The notes: generated from the letters alone by a model not told the origin. A DNA stretch of 24,799 nt from CAYXXZ01 sp050175615 (GCA_050175615.1 JBFXIU010000024.1:1-24799); one strand, 5' to 3'. Shown: positions 7,926-16,372, numbered from the stretch's first letter. Numbers and translations are program-made.

Positions 7926-8227
7926 CGCGGCAACTTCTCATTGCGGGCGCCCATTTGCTCCATGGGATTGTCAACCAGCGCCTGATTGCGCGGCGGCATT
8001 TGCAGATAGTAGCCCTGTTCGATGATGCTCTCAATGACACTGGCGGCATTGGCTCTGGCCAGCTTGCGCTCCGGGGTAAGAGCCAGGGTAGTGACCAGCT
8101 GGGTTTTGCCGAAATGGTTGAGCAGTGCAGCGGGCACTTTGGAGAGCTGATCTTTTTTGTCGACAAAAAGATACATTTCCTCTTCACGCAGGCTTTTATA
8201 AATTTCACAAAACAGTGTGTGTGACAT
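7922..8227 (-). CDS. ycgL: YcgL domain protein
   Basis: The 101-residue protein starts MSHTLFCEIYKS at the ATG at 8227. It matches the gammaproteobacterial YcgL family: FCxIY near the start, MYLFVDKKD, FSKVP-like QLSKVP, and EQGYYLQMPP near residue 70. The frame remains open upstream to 8584, but that is shadow sequence of rnd; the YcgL fold begins at 8227. AAGGA lies 11 nt upstream. The gene overlaps the end of rnd by 23 nt and the start of ycgN by 4 nt. YcgL is a small alpha/beta protein of unknown biochemical function that commonly travels with rnd and ycgN in Pseudomonas-like genomes. Confidence 0.92.
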   Translation of the reverse strand: MSHTLFCEIYKSLREEEMYLFVDKKDQLSKVPAALLNHFGKTQLVTTLALTPERKLARANAASVIESIIEQGYYLQMPPRNQALVDNPMEQMGARNEKLPR

Positions 8228-9329
8228 GATTGTAGAGATCCTTACCAATAATCTGATGGCGCCAGCCCTGGGCAAGTTTTTCCGGCAGTGCTGCCCGCCC
8301 CTGTTGAGCGCTGCGGATAAGCTCTTCAAGATCCTTTTTCCTGGCCAGCACTTCAGCCGCCAGGCCGAGAGCCGCCGCTTTCTGATCCACCAGAGCCCGG
8401 CAGTCCGCCAGCAGCTGTCGGGTACTTCGATCCAGGGGCGAAGGCAGCTTTTCCAGGCCGTTGACATCCGCGGCCTCGCCGGCAATGGCGAGAATTTTTT
8501 CCCCATAGCGACGCACAAGCCCGCTGTGAAAGCCTTCAATTCTGCTGAGATCAGCCAGGCTTCGCGGCTTGGCATCAATAACATCGAGAAACATTTTATC
8601 GGAGATAATGCGGTTGCGGGGACGATTTTTGGTGCGCGCCTCCTGCTCCCGCCACCGGGTCAGCTCGCGAAGAACGGCGAGTTGGGCAGTGGACAATTTC
8701 CAGGCTCCTTTGACCCGCAGGTAATAGTCCTCCCCACACTCGGGCTCCCGCGCCGCAGTCAGCAGGTCATCCATATCCTCAGCAAGCCAGCCCCTGCGCC
8801 CTGTATCCTCCAAGCCCGGCAGCAGGCAGCGATAAACCTTGATAAGAAAATAGACATCCTCGGCGGCGTACTGAAGCTGGGACGGGGTCAACGGGCGCTG
8901 CAGCCAGTCGGATCGGGTTTCATGCTTCTCCAGTTTAATATCGAGCACCGCATCGACAAGAGCGCTGTAACCGCGGGAGTGGCCGTAGCCGAGGAAGGCG
9001 GCGGCTATCTGGGTGTCAAAAATCGGCGTCGGCACCAAGCCCAATTGATGGCGCAAAACCTCAAGATCCTCAGAACAGGAATGAAAGATTTTGGTGACGT
9101 TGCGATTATTGAAAAGATCCTCAAGGGCAGAAAAATCCTCGATGGGAAGGGGATCTATAAGCCATACTGAATCACCATCGCTGATCTGAATCAAACCCAG
9201 CAAAGGATAAAAGGTGTCCGTGCGCATAAATTCCGTATCCACAGCAATCGCATCGGACTGGGAACAGGTGGCGGCACAGGCCTTAAGGGATTCTTCCGTA
9301 TCGACGAGTTGTGGCTGAGGTAGGTTCAT
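8205..9329 (-). CDS. rnd: Ribonuclease D
   Basis: The 374-residue protein is the length of E. coli RNase D (375). The DEDDy exonuclease residues are all present: Asp31 and Glu33 in AVDTEFMR, Asp88 in HSCSEDLEVL, and Tyr154 and Asp158 in YAAEDVYFL. All are shifted by exactly three from E. coli numbering. An HRDC domain follows at about 213-290 (LAVLRELTRWREQEA, RIEGFHSGLVRRYG), then the C-terminal helical region. The enzyme trims 3' ends of tRNA precursors and other stable RNAs in the cytoplasm. The ATG overlaps the recR stop by 4 nt, so translational coupling is likely. Confidence 0.96.
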   Translation of the reverse strand: MNLPQPQLVDTEESLKACAATCSQSDAIAVDTEFMRTDTFYPLLGLIQISDGDSVWLIDPLPIEDFSALEDLFNNRNVTKIFHSCSEDLEVLRHQLGLVPTPIFDTQIAAAFLGYGHSRGYSALVDAVLDIKLEKHETRSDWLQRPLTPSQLQYAAEDVYFLIKVYRCLLPGLEDTGRRGWLAEDMDDLLTAAREPECGEDYYLRVKGAWKLSTAQLAVLRELTRWREQEARTKNRPRNRIISDKMFLDVIDAKPRSLADLSRIEGFHSGLVRRYGEKILAIAGEAADVNGLEKLPSPLDRSTRQLLADCRALVDQKAAALGLAAEVLARKKDLEELIRSAQQGRAALPEKLAQGWRHQIIGKDLYNHVTHTVL

Positions 9330-9922
9330 GAAAACTGCTTGCGACTACTGAAAGCATGGGCGAGGGTACCGCCGTCAACGTACTCCAGCTCGCCACCCAG
9401 GGGAACGCCATGGGCTATGCGGGTGACATTGACGCCGAGCTGGGAAGCGCGCTCGCCGATATAGTACGCAGTGGCCTCGCCTTCAACCGTAAGATTGGTG
9501 GCCAAGACCAGTTCGCGAATATCTTCATCGCAAAGTCGCTGCAATAACTGGTCGATGCCTATGGCGTCAGGCCCTATGCCATCGATAGGCGACAGATGCC
9601 CCAAAAGAACGAAATACAGCCCCTGATAACTGCCAGATTGCTCGATAGCAAAGAGATCCGCCGGTGTTTCGACCACACAGACCACGCTTTCATCGCGGCG
9701 GGGGTTGGCACAAATAATACAGAGCGTACCTTCCGTCAGGTTGCGACATTTTGCGCAGCGCTGAACCCTGTCGACGGCAACATCGATTGCTGCCGCCAGT
9801 CGGGAGGCGCCAGCGCGGTTTCTCTCCAGTAACTGCAAGGCCATGCGCTGTGCCGATTTTGGCCCCACACCGGGAAGGCAGCGCAGCGCCTCGATAAGTT
9901 CGTCGATTACAGCACCAAACAC
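9326..9922 (-). CDS. recR: Recombination mediator protein RecR
   Basis: The 198-residue protein has the standard RecR layout. A helix-hairpin-helix (LPGVGPKSAQRMALQLL) lies near residue 17. A four-cysteine zinc finger (CAKCRNLTEGTLCIIC) lies at about 56-71, and a Toprim domain (VVCVVETPADLFAIEQ, GHLSPIDGIGP) follows. The C-terminal ARG/HGVPLGGELEYVD region is conserved. RecR works with RecO, and sometimes RecF, to load RecA onto SSB-coated gaps. It lies downstream of ybaB and dnaX in the order found in many proteobacteria, 42 nt after ybaB. Confidence 0.97.
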   Translation of the reverse strand: MFGAVIDELIEALRCLPGVGPKSAQRMALQLLERNRAGASRLAAAIDVAVDRVQRCAKCRNLTEGTLCIICANPRRDESVVCVVETPADLFAIEQSGSYQGLYFVLLGHLSPIDGIGPDAIGIDQLLQRLCDEDIRELVLATNLTVEGEATAYYIGERASQLGVNVTRIAHGVPLGGELEYVDGGTLAHAFSSRKQFS

Positions 9923-9964
9923 AGTGGTCAGTTACTCCTCAAGCAGACAAAGGCAACACGTGTA

Positions 9965-10285
9965 TTAAAACGGCATTTTGAAGCCGGGGGGCATGTTCAT
10001 GCCGGCGGTAATTTCTGCCATTTTTTCCTGGCTGTGTTTTTCCACTTTGCGAACAGCGTCGTTGACCGCCGCAGCCAGCAAGTCTTCAAGGAGTTCTTTT
10101 TCTTCACTCATCAACGATGGGTCGATGGTCACTTTGCGAACATCGTGACGGCCATTCATAATGACCTGTACCAGCCCGGCGCCGGATTCTCCGGTCACTT
10201 CCGCCTTGGCGGCCTCTTCCTGCATGCGCTGCATCTTTTCCTGCATCTGCTGCGCCTGCTTCATTAAATCCTGTATACCTTTCAT
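9965..10285 (-). CDS. ybaB: YbaB/EbfC family nucleoid-associated protein
   Basis: The 106-residue protein matches YbaB/EbfC in length and sequence. It has an N-terminal amphipathic coiled coil rich in Gln, Met and Lys (MKQAQQMQEKMQRMQEE), a beta-sheet core (VIMNGRHDVRKVTIDPSL) and a C-terminal helix ending in a Gly/Met/Pro tail (GMNMPPGFKMPF). The family forms dimers that bind DNA and shape the nucleoid. The gene begins 28 nt after the dnaX stop and precedes recR, the usual dnaX-ybaB-recR order. Confidence 0.96.
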   Translation of the reverse strand: MKGIQDLMKQAQQMQEKMQRMQEEAAKAEVTGESGAGLVQVIMNGRHDVRKVTIDPSLMSEEKELLEDLLAAAVNDAVRKVEKHSQEKMAEITAGMNMPPGFKMPF

Positions 10286-10313
10286 AACGACCTTTTCAAC
10301 ACTGCCAATATTT

Positions 10314-12431
10314 TCAATCTATGGGTTTGACGGTGGATTCTACCAGTTCCGCCCCGAAAACCCGACACAATTCCTGAACATTGGCATCTGATTTCAAGCG
10401 CTCGATGGCTTTTTGCTGACGTTCAGCCTTAAGCCGCACACTGGTCATTCGCGGTGTTTCTGAGGCGACTTTATCAACGCGAACGCTCAGATTGATATCA
10501 ACACCAAAGTAAGCAGACAGCGCCGCCGCCAGGCGCTCGCGATGGGAATCTTCGTAGAGAGCACTGTTTTCCCGGTCGAGCAGAAAAACCAGGTTAACGC
10601 CGTCAACCCTGTCCACCACCATGTTGATGGCCAGATTTTGCAACAGACCGCCCTGCCCCAGACCCTGGCACACCAGCATCCAGTTTTGCGCCGTCAGCGC
10701 CGATAAAGGAATTTTTTCGCCAGCAAGCACAGGCTCGATAACGACCAAATCTTTGGCTGATGGCTGCAAAGACAGCGATTGTGGCGACCCGACTTCAGGC
10801 AATTTTGAAACATCAGGGCTCTCGGTTCCGGACTTTACAGCGGCGTCCGGAAGTGTCGAGTTGAAGTAATGTGCGGCTTCCAGGTCGCGCTCAGAACTGA
10901 AGTCATCGCCATCGTCGAGAGGATAGTTGTCCAGCCAGGGGGGTGGCGAGAGCTCACTACAGGGCTCTTTGGCGTTTTCATCGCTATGACTCTGTCGCCC
11001 TGCAGTCTCCATTTCCGGTTTGGCGGTTGATAGCGTCAGCTCCGGCTCCAACAATGGAGGGCTAATCTCCGCTGAAACAGGCGCTGGCGACCCTGGCTTG
11101 CTATCCTCACTCTGCTTCGACAGCGGGGAAGGGCTATCGGGCAAGGCCGGTTCGTTTGCGGGCTGCTTGGCTGTAGGCTGAACACTGGACGCTTTCGAAG
11201 CGGCCGTTGGCGACAGGGATTCACGGATACTGGCAACGGCGAGGGCTCTGTCGCCAGAAGTTTCAGGTTGGGACTTTTTTACAGTGGGCGCAGCCTCACT
11301 TCCCTGCGATGCAGCCCTTGAAACAGCAGAATCCACCTGATCAGGCATCAACGGGTTAAAGGCCAACAGCCTTAACATCACCATTTCAAACCCAGAGCGC
11401 GGATCCGCAGCCAGTGGCAGGTCTTTTCTGCCCAGCAAGGTAATTTGATAAAATAGTTGCACATCCTCGCGGCTGAGCTGACTGGCCAATTCAACAATAA
11501 CCCCGTGGTGCTCCTGCATCGAATCCAGAGCATCAGGCATCGCCTGGGCAATCGCCACCTGATGCCAAAACGAGAGCATCGCGGCAAGGGTGCTGCTGTA
11601 ATCCGGGGCGTGATCGGCAAGACGATCCACTGCAGCCAGCACCCCTTGAACATCTGCATTGGCAATCGCCTGACAAATATTGACGACAACAGATCGGTCA
11701 ATAGTGCCGAGCATGGCATTGACTTCGGCAACCGTGAGGGCGCCACCACCGTGGGCAATCGCCTGATCGGTCAGGCTGAGGGCATCCCGCATACTGCCAT
11801 CCGCAGCCCGCCCCAATTCCCAGAGCGCGGTCTCTTCGAAGGGAATTTTTTCCTCGCCAAGGACAAATTTGAGATGACCGACAATACGTTCGGGGTTGAG
11901 ATTTTTAAGATTGAATTGAAGGCAGCGGGACAGCACGGTTACCGGCAATTTTTGCGGATCCGTGGTCGCCAACAGAAACTTGACGTGGGGAGGCGGCTCC
12001 TCAAGGGTTTTCAATAAAGCGTTGAAACTGTGGGTAGAGAGCATGTGCACCTCATCGATCAGGTACACCTTGTAACGGCCTCTTGTGGGCGCGTATTGAA
12101 CATTATCGAGCAGCTCCCGCGTATCCTCGACTTTGGTTCGGGACGCAGCATCCACCTCGATAAGATCGACAAATCGACCCTCGGCGATTTCCCGGCAGGA
12201 AGCACATTGGCCACAGGGTACGGAACTGATTCCGGCTTCGCAGTTAAGGCATTTGGCAAGAATACGGGCGATGGTGGTTTTGCCCACCCCCCGAGTGCCC
12301 GTAAATAGATAGGCGTGGTGCAGCCGATCATTATCCAGACCATTGATCAGCGCCCGCAGCACGTGCTCCTGCCCTACCATTTCGGCAAAAGACCGCGGCC
12401 GCCATTTCCGTGCGAGAACCTGATAACTCAT
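10314..12431 (-). CDS. dnaX: DNA polymerase III subunit tau (and likely gamma by frameshift)
   Basis: The 705-residue clamp-loader ATPase starts MSYQVLARKWRPRSF. It shows Walker A GTRGVGKTT (about 44-52), a zinc module with four cysteines (CLNCEAG, CGQCASC at about 64-79), Walker B LIDEVHML and the SRC sensor LSRCLQF. AAA+ domains I-III extend to about residue 370. A Pro/Ser-rich linker (about 380-560) leads to the tau-specific C-terminal region that contacts the helicase and polymerase. A slippery A AAA AAG site at codons 384-386 would give a 389-residue gamma form. AGG lies about 7 nt before the ATG. It is the promoter-proximal protein gene of the ybaB-recR-rnd-ycgL-ycgN cluster. Confidence 0.96.
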   Translation of the reverse strand: MSYQVLARKWRPRSFAEMVGQEHVLRALINGLDNDRLHHAYLFTGTRGVGKTTIARILAKCLNCEAGISSVPCGQCASCREIAEGRFVDLIEVDAASRTKVEDTRELLDNVQYAPTRGRYKVYLIDEVHMLSTHSFNALLKTLEEPPPHVKFLLATTDPQKLPVTVLSRCLQFNLKNLNPERIVGHLKFVLGEEKIPFEETALWELGRAADGSMRDALSLTDQAIAHGGGALTVAEVNAMLGTIDRSVVVNICQAIANADVQGVLAAVDRLADHAPDYSSTLAAMLSFWHQVAIAQAMPDALDSMQEHHGVIVELASQLSREDVQLFYQITLLGRKDLPLAADPRSGFEMVMLRLLAFNPLMPDQVDSAVSRAASQGSEAAPTVKKSQPETSGDRALAVASIRESLSPTAASKASSVQPTAKQPANEPALPDSPSPLSKQSEDSKPGSPAPVSAEISPPLLEPELTLSTAKPEMETAGRQSHSDENAKEPCSELSPPPWLDNYPLDDGDDFSSERDLEAAHYFNSTLPDAAVKSGTESPDVSKLPEVGSPQSLSLQPSAKDLVVIEPVLAGEKIPLSALTAQNWMLVCQGLGQGGLLQNLAINMVVDRVDGVNLVFLLDRENSALYEDSHRERLAAALSAYFGVDINLSVRVDKVASETPRMTSVRLKAERQQKAIERLKSDANVQELCRVFGAELVESTVKPID
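11230..11280 (-). promoter_or_regulatory. Programmed -1 ribosomal frameshift signal in dnaX
   Basis: Reading the minus strand, the heptamer A AAA AAG occupies 11280 to 11274 in the correct codon phase (GTA AAA AAG). This is identical to the E. coli dnaX slippery site. After a -1 slip the next codons are GTC CCA ACC TGA, so translation stops at 11263-11265, giving a 389-residue gamma-like product. An SD-like purine stretch (GGGAAGTGAGG) ends 13 nt upstream. An 8-bp stem (CTGGCGAC / GTTGCCAG, 11257-11230) starts 16 nt downstream, farther than in E. coli. The slip site is certain in sequence; its use is inferred. Confidence 0.75.
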
Positions 12432-12570
12432 TATTTACCTGTTTGCCTAGCTTGAATCCGCATTATACGGCTCTGAAGCTGGATGAGATAGTTATAAGAA
12501 ACAAGGTTAAAGAGGCAAGCGCCAAGAACATGTCAGAGGAAAGAAAGACCAGGCTCCTCAGAAATGGAGA

Positions 12571-12680
<110 letters not shown>

Positions 12681-12825
12681 ATTGCAAGGGGCGCAATTAT
12701 GGTGATTTTACCCTCAGGATGCAACAGCCGCAGAGCGCAATAAAGGTGGCGTCTGAATCTTGGCGGCACAGAGATTCGATATTCAAATTAAGAAGACTCT
12801 GATTAATTTCATTTTCGTCACTGTC

Positions 12826-12876
12826 GCGCAGGCGTGAGCCCATAAAAATCAACGAAGTATAGATTCCCGCCTGCGC
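12826..12876. repeat. Inverted repeat of the GTCATTCCCGC extragenic type
   Basis: Arms GCGCAGGCGTGA (12826-12837) and TCCCGCCTGCGC (12865-12876) pair in 11 of 12 positions around a 27-nt loop. The right part (ATAGATTCCCGCCTGCGCGC) resembles the widespread bacterial extragenic palindromic units that read GTCATTCCCGCGCAGGCGGGAATCTA. Confidence 0.6.
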
Positions 12877-12973
12877 GCACTAGTGTCCGAAATAAATTGA
12901 GGCTGCTTTCCTTAAGCCTTAAAAAGTAAGGAGGTTGAGTGGTTCTGGGCACATCGAGACTTAAACGAAAGCT

Positions 12974-12995
12974 GTCGTTCCTTTGCAGGAATGAC
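12974..12995. repeat. Short hairpin, second extragenic repeat unit
   Basis: GTCGTTCCT (12974-12982) and AGGAATGAC (12987-12995) form a 9-bp stem (one G-T) around a 4-nt loop. A further fragment, GCGTCTGCGCGGGAAT (about 13020-13035), belongs to the same repeat type as the unit at 12826. Confidence 0.5.
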
Positions 12996-13072
12996 GGCGT
13001 GAAATATCCCGAACAGTAGTGCGTCTGCGCGGGAATAAGATTCATCAGGGCTTCCTTAATGAATAATCTGAC

Positions 13073-13744
13073 TTATAGGGCAAGCGTATTTTCGTAACGG
13101 CAAATACCGTCCTTGAAATAGCAGCGGTTGCGTGCGCCGCGCGAATCCGGGTTGCCAGAAACATAGCCGGCATCGCCCTGATAGAGAAAGATAGACCCTC
13201 CTTCGACCTTTGCCCCCAAACGGGGCAGATAGGTAAAAATACCCCGCTCCCGATAAAACGACAGCGTCTGCCTACAGCTGGCTTGCTGTGAAAGCTCGTG
13301 CAGGGTCACCGCCGTTGGCGGAAACATCGGCATGCCGTTGGCCAAATGCTTTTTTAAAGCGTCTGCAGGGCGAATCCAGTGATAGTCAACAATTTCGTAA
13401 TCATCAACACTCACCACCTGATCGCCACCAGCGGCCGCGATAAAGAACCAGGTTGCAAAACGCACAGGCACGTACTCCGGCGGCGTCCAGTGGGCGAAGG
13501 GCAGCAGCTCAGCAGGCTGCAGGGCAATACCTGCCTCTTCCATGCACTCGCGAGCCGCCGCTGCCTGGGCGGCGGCCAGCTCATGCTCGGCATTTTCATC
13601 GTCTACCGTATCTATAGCACCACCGGGGAACACCCACTGCCTACCAAAGGTGCCGTGGTCACTGCGTTTTACCAGCAGAGCCTCAACACCCTGATCGCCA
13701 TCGCGAATTAAAACCACCGTGGCTGCTTTTCTTATTTTTGTCAT
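13073..13744 (-). CDS. Nudix hydrolase
   Basis: The 223-residue protein begins with the strand RKAATVVLIRDG and contains a Nudix box with a long insertion: GGAID at 41-45, then about 20 extra residues, then RECMEEAGI at 65-73, which supplies the metal-binding Glu residues (E66, E69, E70). This stretched box and the downstream HWTPPEYVPVRFATWFFIA segment resemble the NUDT19/NUDT7-like branch, which acts on CoA or other nucleoside diphosphate derivatives; the exact substrate is unknown. The ATG at 13744 has a good AAGGAAG site. It lies 106 nt downstream of the flavin reductase gene on the same strand and may share its transcript. Confidence 0.88.
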   Translation of the reverse strand: MTKIRKAATVVLIRDGDQGVEALLVKRSDHGTFGRQWVFPGGAIDTVDDENAEHELAAAQAAAARECMEEAGIALQPAELLPFAHWTPPEYVPVRFATWFFIAAAGGDQVVSVDDYEIVDYHWIRPADALKKHLANGMPMFPPTAVTLHELSQQASCRQTLSFYRERGIFTYLPRLGAKVEGGSIFLYQGDAGYVSGNPDSRGARNRCYFKDGICRYENTLAL

Positions 13745-13758
13745 TGACTTCCTTTTTT

Positions 13759-13793
13759 GATCAAAGAGTTAAAAACGACAGGACTCTTTTGAT
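13759..13793. repeat. Inverted repeat between flavin reductase and Nudix genes
   Basis: GATCAAAGAGT (13759-13769) and ACTCTTTTGAT (13783-13793) are inverted with a one-base bulge around 13 nt. In the direction of the flanking minus-strand genes the stem is followed by A residues, not T, so it is not a standard terminator for them. A regulatory role is possible. Confidence 0.4.
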
Positions 13794-13850
13794 TATCCCC
13801 ACTGCAGCGGTGATCGTCCACCTTATTTGAAGCCATAACGGGTTCGCCAA

Positions 13851-14339
13851 TTACGGAGCCAGAGCCGCATAACGACCGCCGCAGAAAATCAGTGGCGGCA
13901 AGTTATGAGATTCAAAATCAACAACCTCACCGACAATAATGACGTGATCCCCCCCTTCGTGCCGAGCTGCCGTCCGGCAAACAAAACGGGCGGCGCAGCC
14001 ATCGAGCAGGGCAACGCCGCCGCTGCCTCGAACGATGTTCAAGCCACTGAACTTGTCGCCCTCACCAAAGGCAAAGCGATCAGAGATATCCCTTTGGCTT
14101 TGGGCGAGAACATGAACTGCAAAATAGTCGGCATTTTCAAAGGTGGCAAAACTGTCTGAGTCCTTGCCCTGACTCCAGAGTATCAGTGGTGGATCCAGGG
14201 AAACGGAGTTAAAACTGCTGGCTGTAATTCCGGCATCAGCGCCGTCTGCAGCCCTGGTGGTAATTACGGTAACCCCAGTGGCAAAAGCCCCCAGCGCCTG
14301 GCGAAATGCCTTTGGATCGATTTTGTGCGTATTGTTCAT
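13851..14339 (-). CDS. Flavin reductase family protein (FMN-binding split barrel)
   Basis: This 162-residue protein has the flavin-reductase-like split-barrel pattern: FRQALGAFATGVTVITT at the N terminus, ITASSFNSVSLDPPLILW (about 39-56), FAVHVLAQSQ and the C-terminal LIFCGGRYA. Related proteins are the small components of two-component monooxygenases (HpaC, and the DIM6/NTAB group) that reduce free FMN or FAD with NAD(P)H. No monooxygenase partner is adjacent, so it may serve a distant oxygenase. The ATG at 14339 is preceded by GAGAGAGG, a strong ribosome-binding site. Confidence 0.9.
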   Translation of the reverse strand: MNNTHKIDPKAFRQALGAFATGVTVITTRAADGADAGITASSFNSVSLDPPLILWSQGKDSDSFATFENADYFAVHVLAQSQRDISDRFAFGEGDKFSGLNIVRGSGGVALLDGCAARFVCRTAARHEGGDHVIIVGEVVDFESHNLPPLIFCGGRYAALAP

Positions 14340-14523
14340 TACAACCTCTCTCGCTTGATCTGCACCGCCGTGGTTGTCTCACCCGGTGGCAGCCATAAAA
14401 TAGGCAACCCTTTTGCCAAATGTCTGTAAATACCCGCTGGGCGGCACTCGTACTGCCATCCTGAATTTCAGATAGTGCGCATGTAACCACGGCAGCTGCC
14501 AGCACTTTACCGCCAATTATCGT

Positions 14524-14739
14524 CTAGCAAGCCTTCTCTGAAACTACGGTTTTATTATGGTTCATTTGTACCTTGGCCTCAAAAGAATCTTCAGAGATGA
14601 AAGGAATCAAACCCGCCACAGGTCGCCCGACAGATTCAAAGATGACAATAACGGAACCTGAACCCGGCTTGCTGACAGCGCCTGAACGCTGATTGCAAAG
14701 CGCTTTTTTAACTCCGCCAGTGCTTTTTATAGCTGCCAT
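14524..14739 (-). CDS. Possible small protein, 71 residues, unknown
   Basis: An ATG at 14739 is preceded by AGGGTGA at good spacing and opens a 71-residue frame with ordinary codon use for this window. The predicted product has a basic N terminus (MAAIKSTGGVKKA), a Gly/Ser stretch, and a hydrophobic strand-like core (SGSVIVIFESVGRPVAGLIPF). I do not recognise a family. It lies about 185 nt upstream of the flavin reductase gene on the same strand and is divergent from trhP. The ribosome-binding site and lack of overlap with any other gene support it; a random ORF cannot be excluded. The 184 nt between it and the flavin reductase hold no clear feature. Confidence 0.4.
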   Translation of the reverse strand: MAAIKSTGGVKKALCNQRSGAVSKPGSGSVIVIFESVGRPVAGLIPFISEDSFEAKVQMNHNKTVVSEKAC

Positions 14740-14882
14740 TTTGTCACCCTGTAAAAGCCGCCCGCAACCAAGCGAAATGTTTTGGTCGCGCAAATGGTTT
14801 GTGCAAATTTTCGCCATTAAAGGTAGAATTGCCGCCTCAATTCACGGCCTCGCCCTGCAAGCGGGAGTTAAGAGAATCCTCT

Positions 14883-16286
14883 ATGAACCAGCCCTTCAAA
14901 CCCGAGCTGCTGTCCCCTGCTGGCACAGCAAAAAACATGCGCTACGCCTTTGCCTACGGTGCCGATGCTGTCTATGCCGGACAGCCCCGCTATAGCCTGA
15001 GGGTGCGCAACAACGAATTCAATCACCTCGATATTATGGCCAATGCCATTGACGAGGCTCACGCGCTGGGCAAGCAGTTTTACATTGCCAGCAATATTTC
15101 CCCCCACAATAACAAGGTTCGCACTTACCTCCGCGACATGGAAGCTGTCATCGACATGAAGCCTGACGCTCTGATTATGGCGGATCCCGGCCTTATTATG
15201 CTGGTGCGGGAAAAATGGCCGGAGATGCCCATTCATCTGTCCGTGCAGGCCAACGCCGTCAACTACGCGTCAGTGAAATTCTGGGGCAACCAAGGTGTCA
15301 GCCGGGTTATCCTCTCCAGGGAACTGTCTGTGGAGGAAATGGGTGAAATTCGCGAAGAGTGCCCGAATATGGAGCTGGAGGTATTTGTCCACGGCGCCCT
15401 CTGTATCGCCTACTCCGGCCGCTGCCTATTGTCGGGCTATATGAATCACCGCGACCCCAACCAGGGCGCCTGCACCAATGCCTGTCGCTGGAAATACGAC
15501 GCCCACCTGGCAAAGGACACGGAAACCGGCGACATTGTCCCGGTTAACCCCGCCGTGGCCGAGGCTCAGATCTGGACGCCGGATACCTTTTCGCCAGAAC
15601 TTGCCGCCAAAGTACAGGGCAATATGGAAGGCAGCCACCGGGACGACACGCCGGTTTTTCTGCTTGAGGAACAAAACCGCCCCGGAGAATTGATGCCCGC
15701 CTTCGAAGACGAGCACGGCACCTACATCATGAATTCCAAGGATCTGCGCGCCGTTCAGCATGTGCCCAGGCTCATTGAAATGGGTATTCACTCCCTCAAA
15801 ATCGAAGGCCGCACCAAATCCCATTATTACGTCGCCCGCACCGCCCAGGTTTACCGCCGCGCCATCGACGATGCGGTTGCCGGTCAGCAGTTTGATATGG
15901 GTCTCATGGCGCAGCTGGATCACCTCGCCAACCGCGGCTATACAGAGGGTTTCTACCGCCGCCACGTCCCCCAGGAATACCAAAACTATGAGCAGGGCGT
16001 TTCCAGCAATACCAACCAACAATTTGTCGGCGAAATCAAGGAACTGGACAACGATCGCGGCTGGGCGCTGGTGGAAGTGAAAAATCGCTTTGAAACCGGT
16101 GACACCATGGAGTTGATCACGCCACAGGGCAATACCAGATTCGCCGTCGAGGCCATTGAAAACAAGGATGGCATTTCTGTCGCCGCCGCTCCGGGTTCCG
16201 GCCACTTTGTCCGTATTCCACTGCCCGAATTCCAGGGACTCAGTGACGACCCGAGCTTTGCCATGTTAATGCGGCATATCGCCTGA
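14883..16286 (+). CDS. trhP: tRNA 5-hydroxyuridine modification protein TrhP (YegQ, peptidase U32 family)
   Basis: This 467-residue protein is close to E. coli YegQ throughout (453 residues). The N terminus reads FKPELLSPAGTAKNMRYAF. The U32 signature region EVFVHGALCIAYSGRC is followed by NQGACTNACRW, supplying the conserved cysteines, and FEDEHGTYIMNSKDL and LKIEGRTKS are also conserved. Despite the peptidase name, YegQ/TrhP is established in E. coli as required for prephenate-dependent 5-hydroxylation of wobble uridine in tRNAs. The ATG at 14883 was chosen because it aligns with the YegQ start; the frame stays open to 14799. A possible promoter (TTGTGC at 14799, TAGAAT at 14824, 19-nt spacer) lies upstream. 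Confidence 0.95.
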   Translation: MNQPFKPELLSPAGTAKNMRYAFAYGADAVYAGQPRYSLRVRNNEFNHLDIMANAIDEAHALGKQFYIASNISPHNNKVRTYLRDMEAVIDMKPDALIMADPGLIMLVREKWPEMPIHLSVQANAVNYASVKFWGNQGVSRVILSRELSVEEMGEIREECPNMELEVFVHGALCIAYSGRCLLSGYMNHRDPNQGACTNACRWKYDAHLAKDTETGDIVPVNPAVAEAQIWTPDTFSPELAAKVQGNMEGSHRDDTPVFLLEEQNRPGELMPAFEDEHGTYIMNSKDLRAVQHVPRLIEMGIHSLKIEGRTKSHYYVARTAQVYRRAIDDAVAGQQFDMGLMAQLDHLANRGYTEGFYRRHVPQEYQNYEQGVSSNTNQQFVGEIKELDNDRGWALVEVKNRFETGDTMELITPQGNTRFAVEAIENKDGISVAAAPGSGHFVRIPLPEFQGLSDDPSFAMLMRHIA

Positions 16287-16372
16287 CAGTAGTTGCGAAC
16301 TCGGCACTGCCCCTTGCACTGCCGTTTAAGGTTGCGCACACTCTCCACCAGTGACCCATCGACGAGAGAGCC

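Larger units (their letters stand above)
12681..13072. other. Intergenic region with degenerate extragenic repeats
   Basis: No convincing gene lies in these 392 nt; the open frames have no family features. The region holds two inverted-repeat units (listed separately) and a third AT-rich dyad near 12911-12935 (CCTTAA...AAGTAAGG). The promoter of the 4.5S RNA should lie at the left end but was not resolved. Confidence 0.5.

Noticed and set aside
7922..8584. Long 220-residue reading of the ycgL frame
   Set aside because: The part upstream of 8227 is the shadow of rnd in another frame; YcgL homology begins at the ATG at 8227.
8217..9170. 317-residue plus-strand ORF opposite rnd
   Set aside because: It is antisense to a complete ribonuclease D gene and has no family features.
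13759..13793. Rho-independent terminator between the flavin reductase and Nudix genes
   Set aside because: In the direction of both genes the stem is followed by A residues rather than T residues.
14799..14882. Upstream extension of trhP to 14799
   Set aside because: The start at 14883 aligns with the known YegQ N terminus, and the extension covers a promoter-like region.
15426..16205. 259-residue minus-strand ORF opposite trhP
   Set aside because: It is a shadow of the strongly conserved trhP frame.
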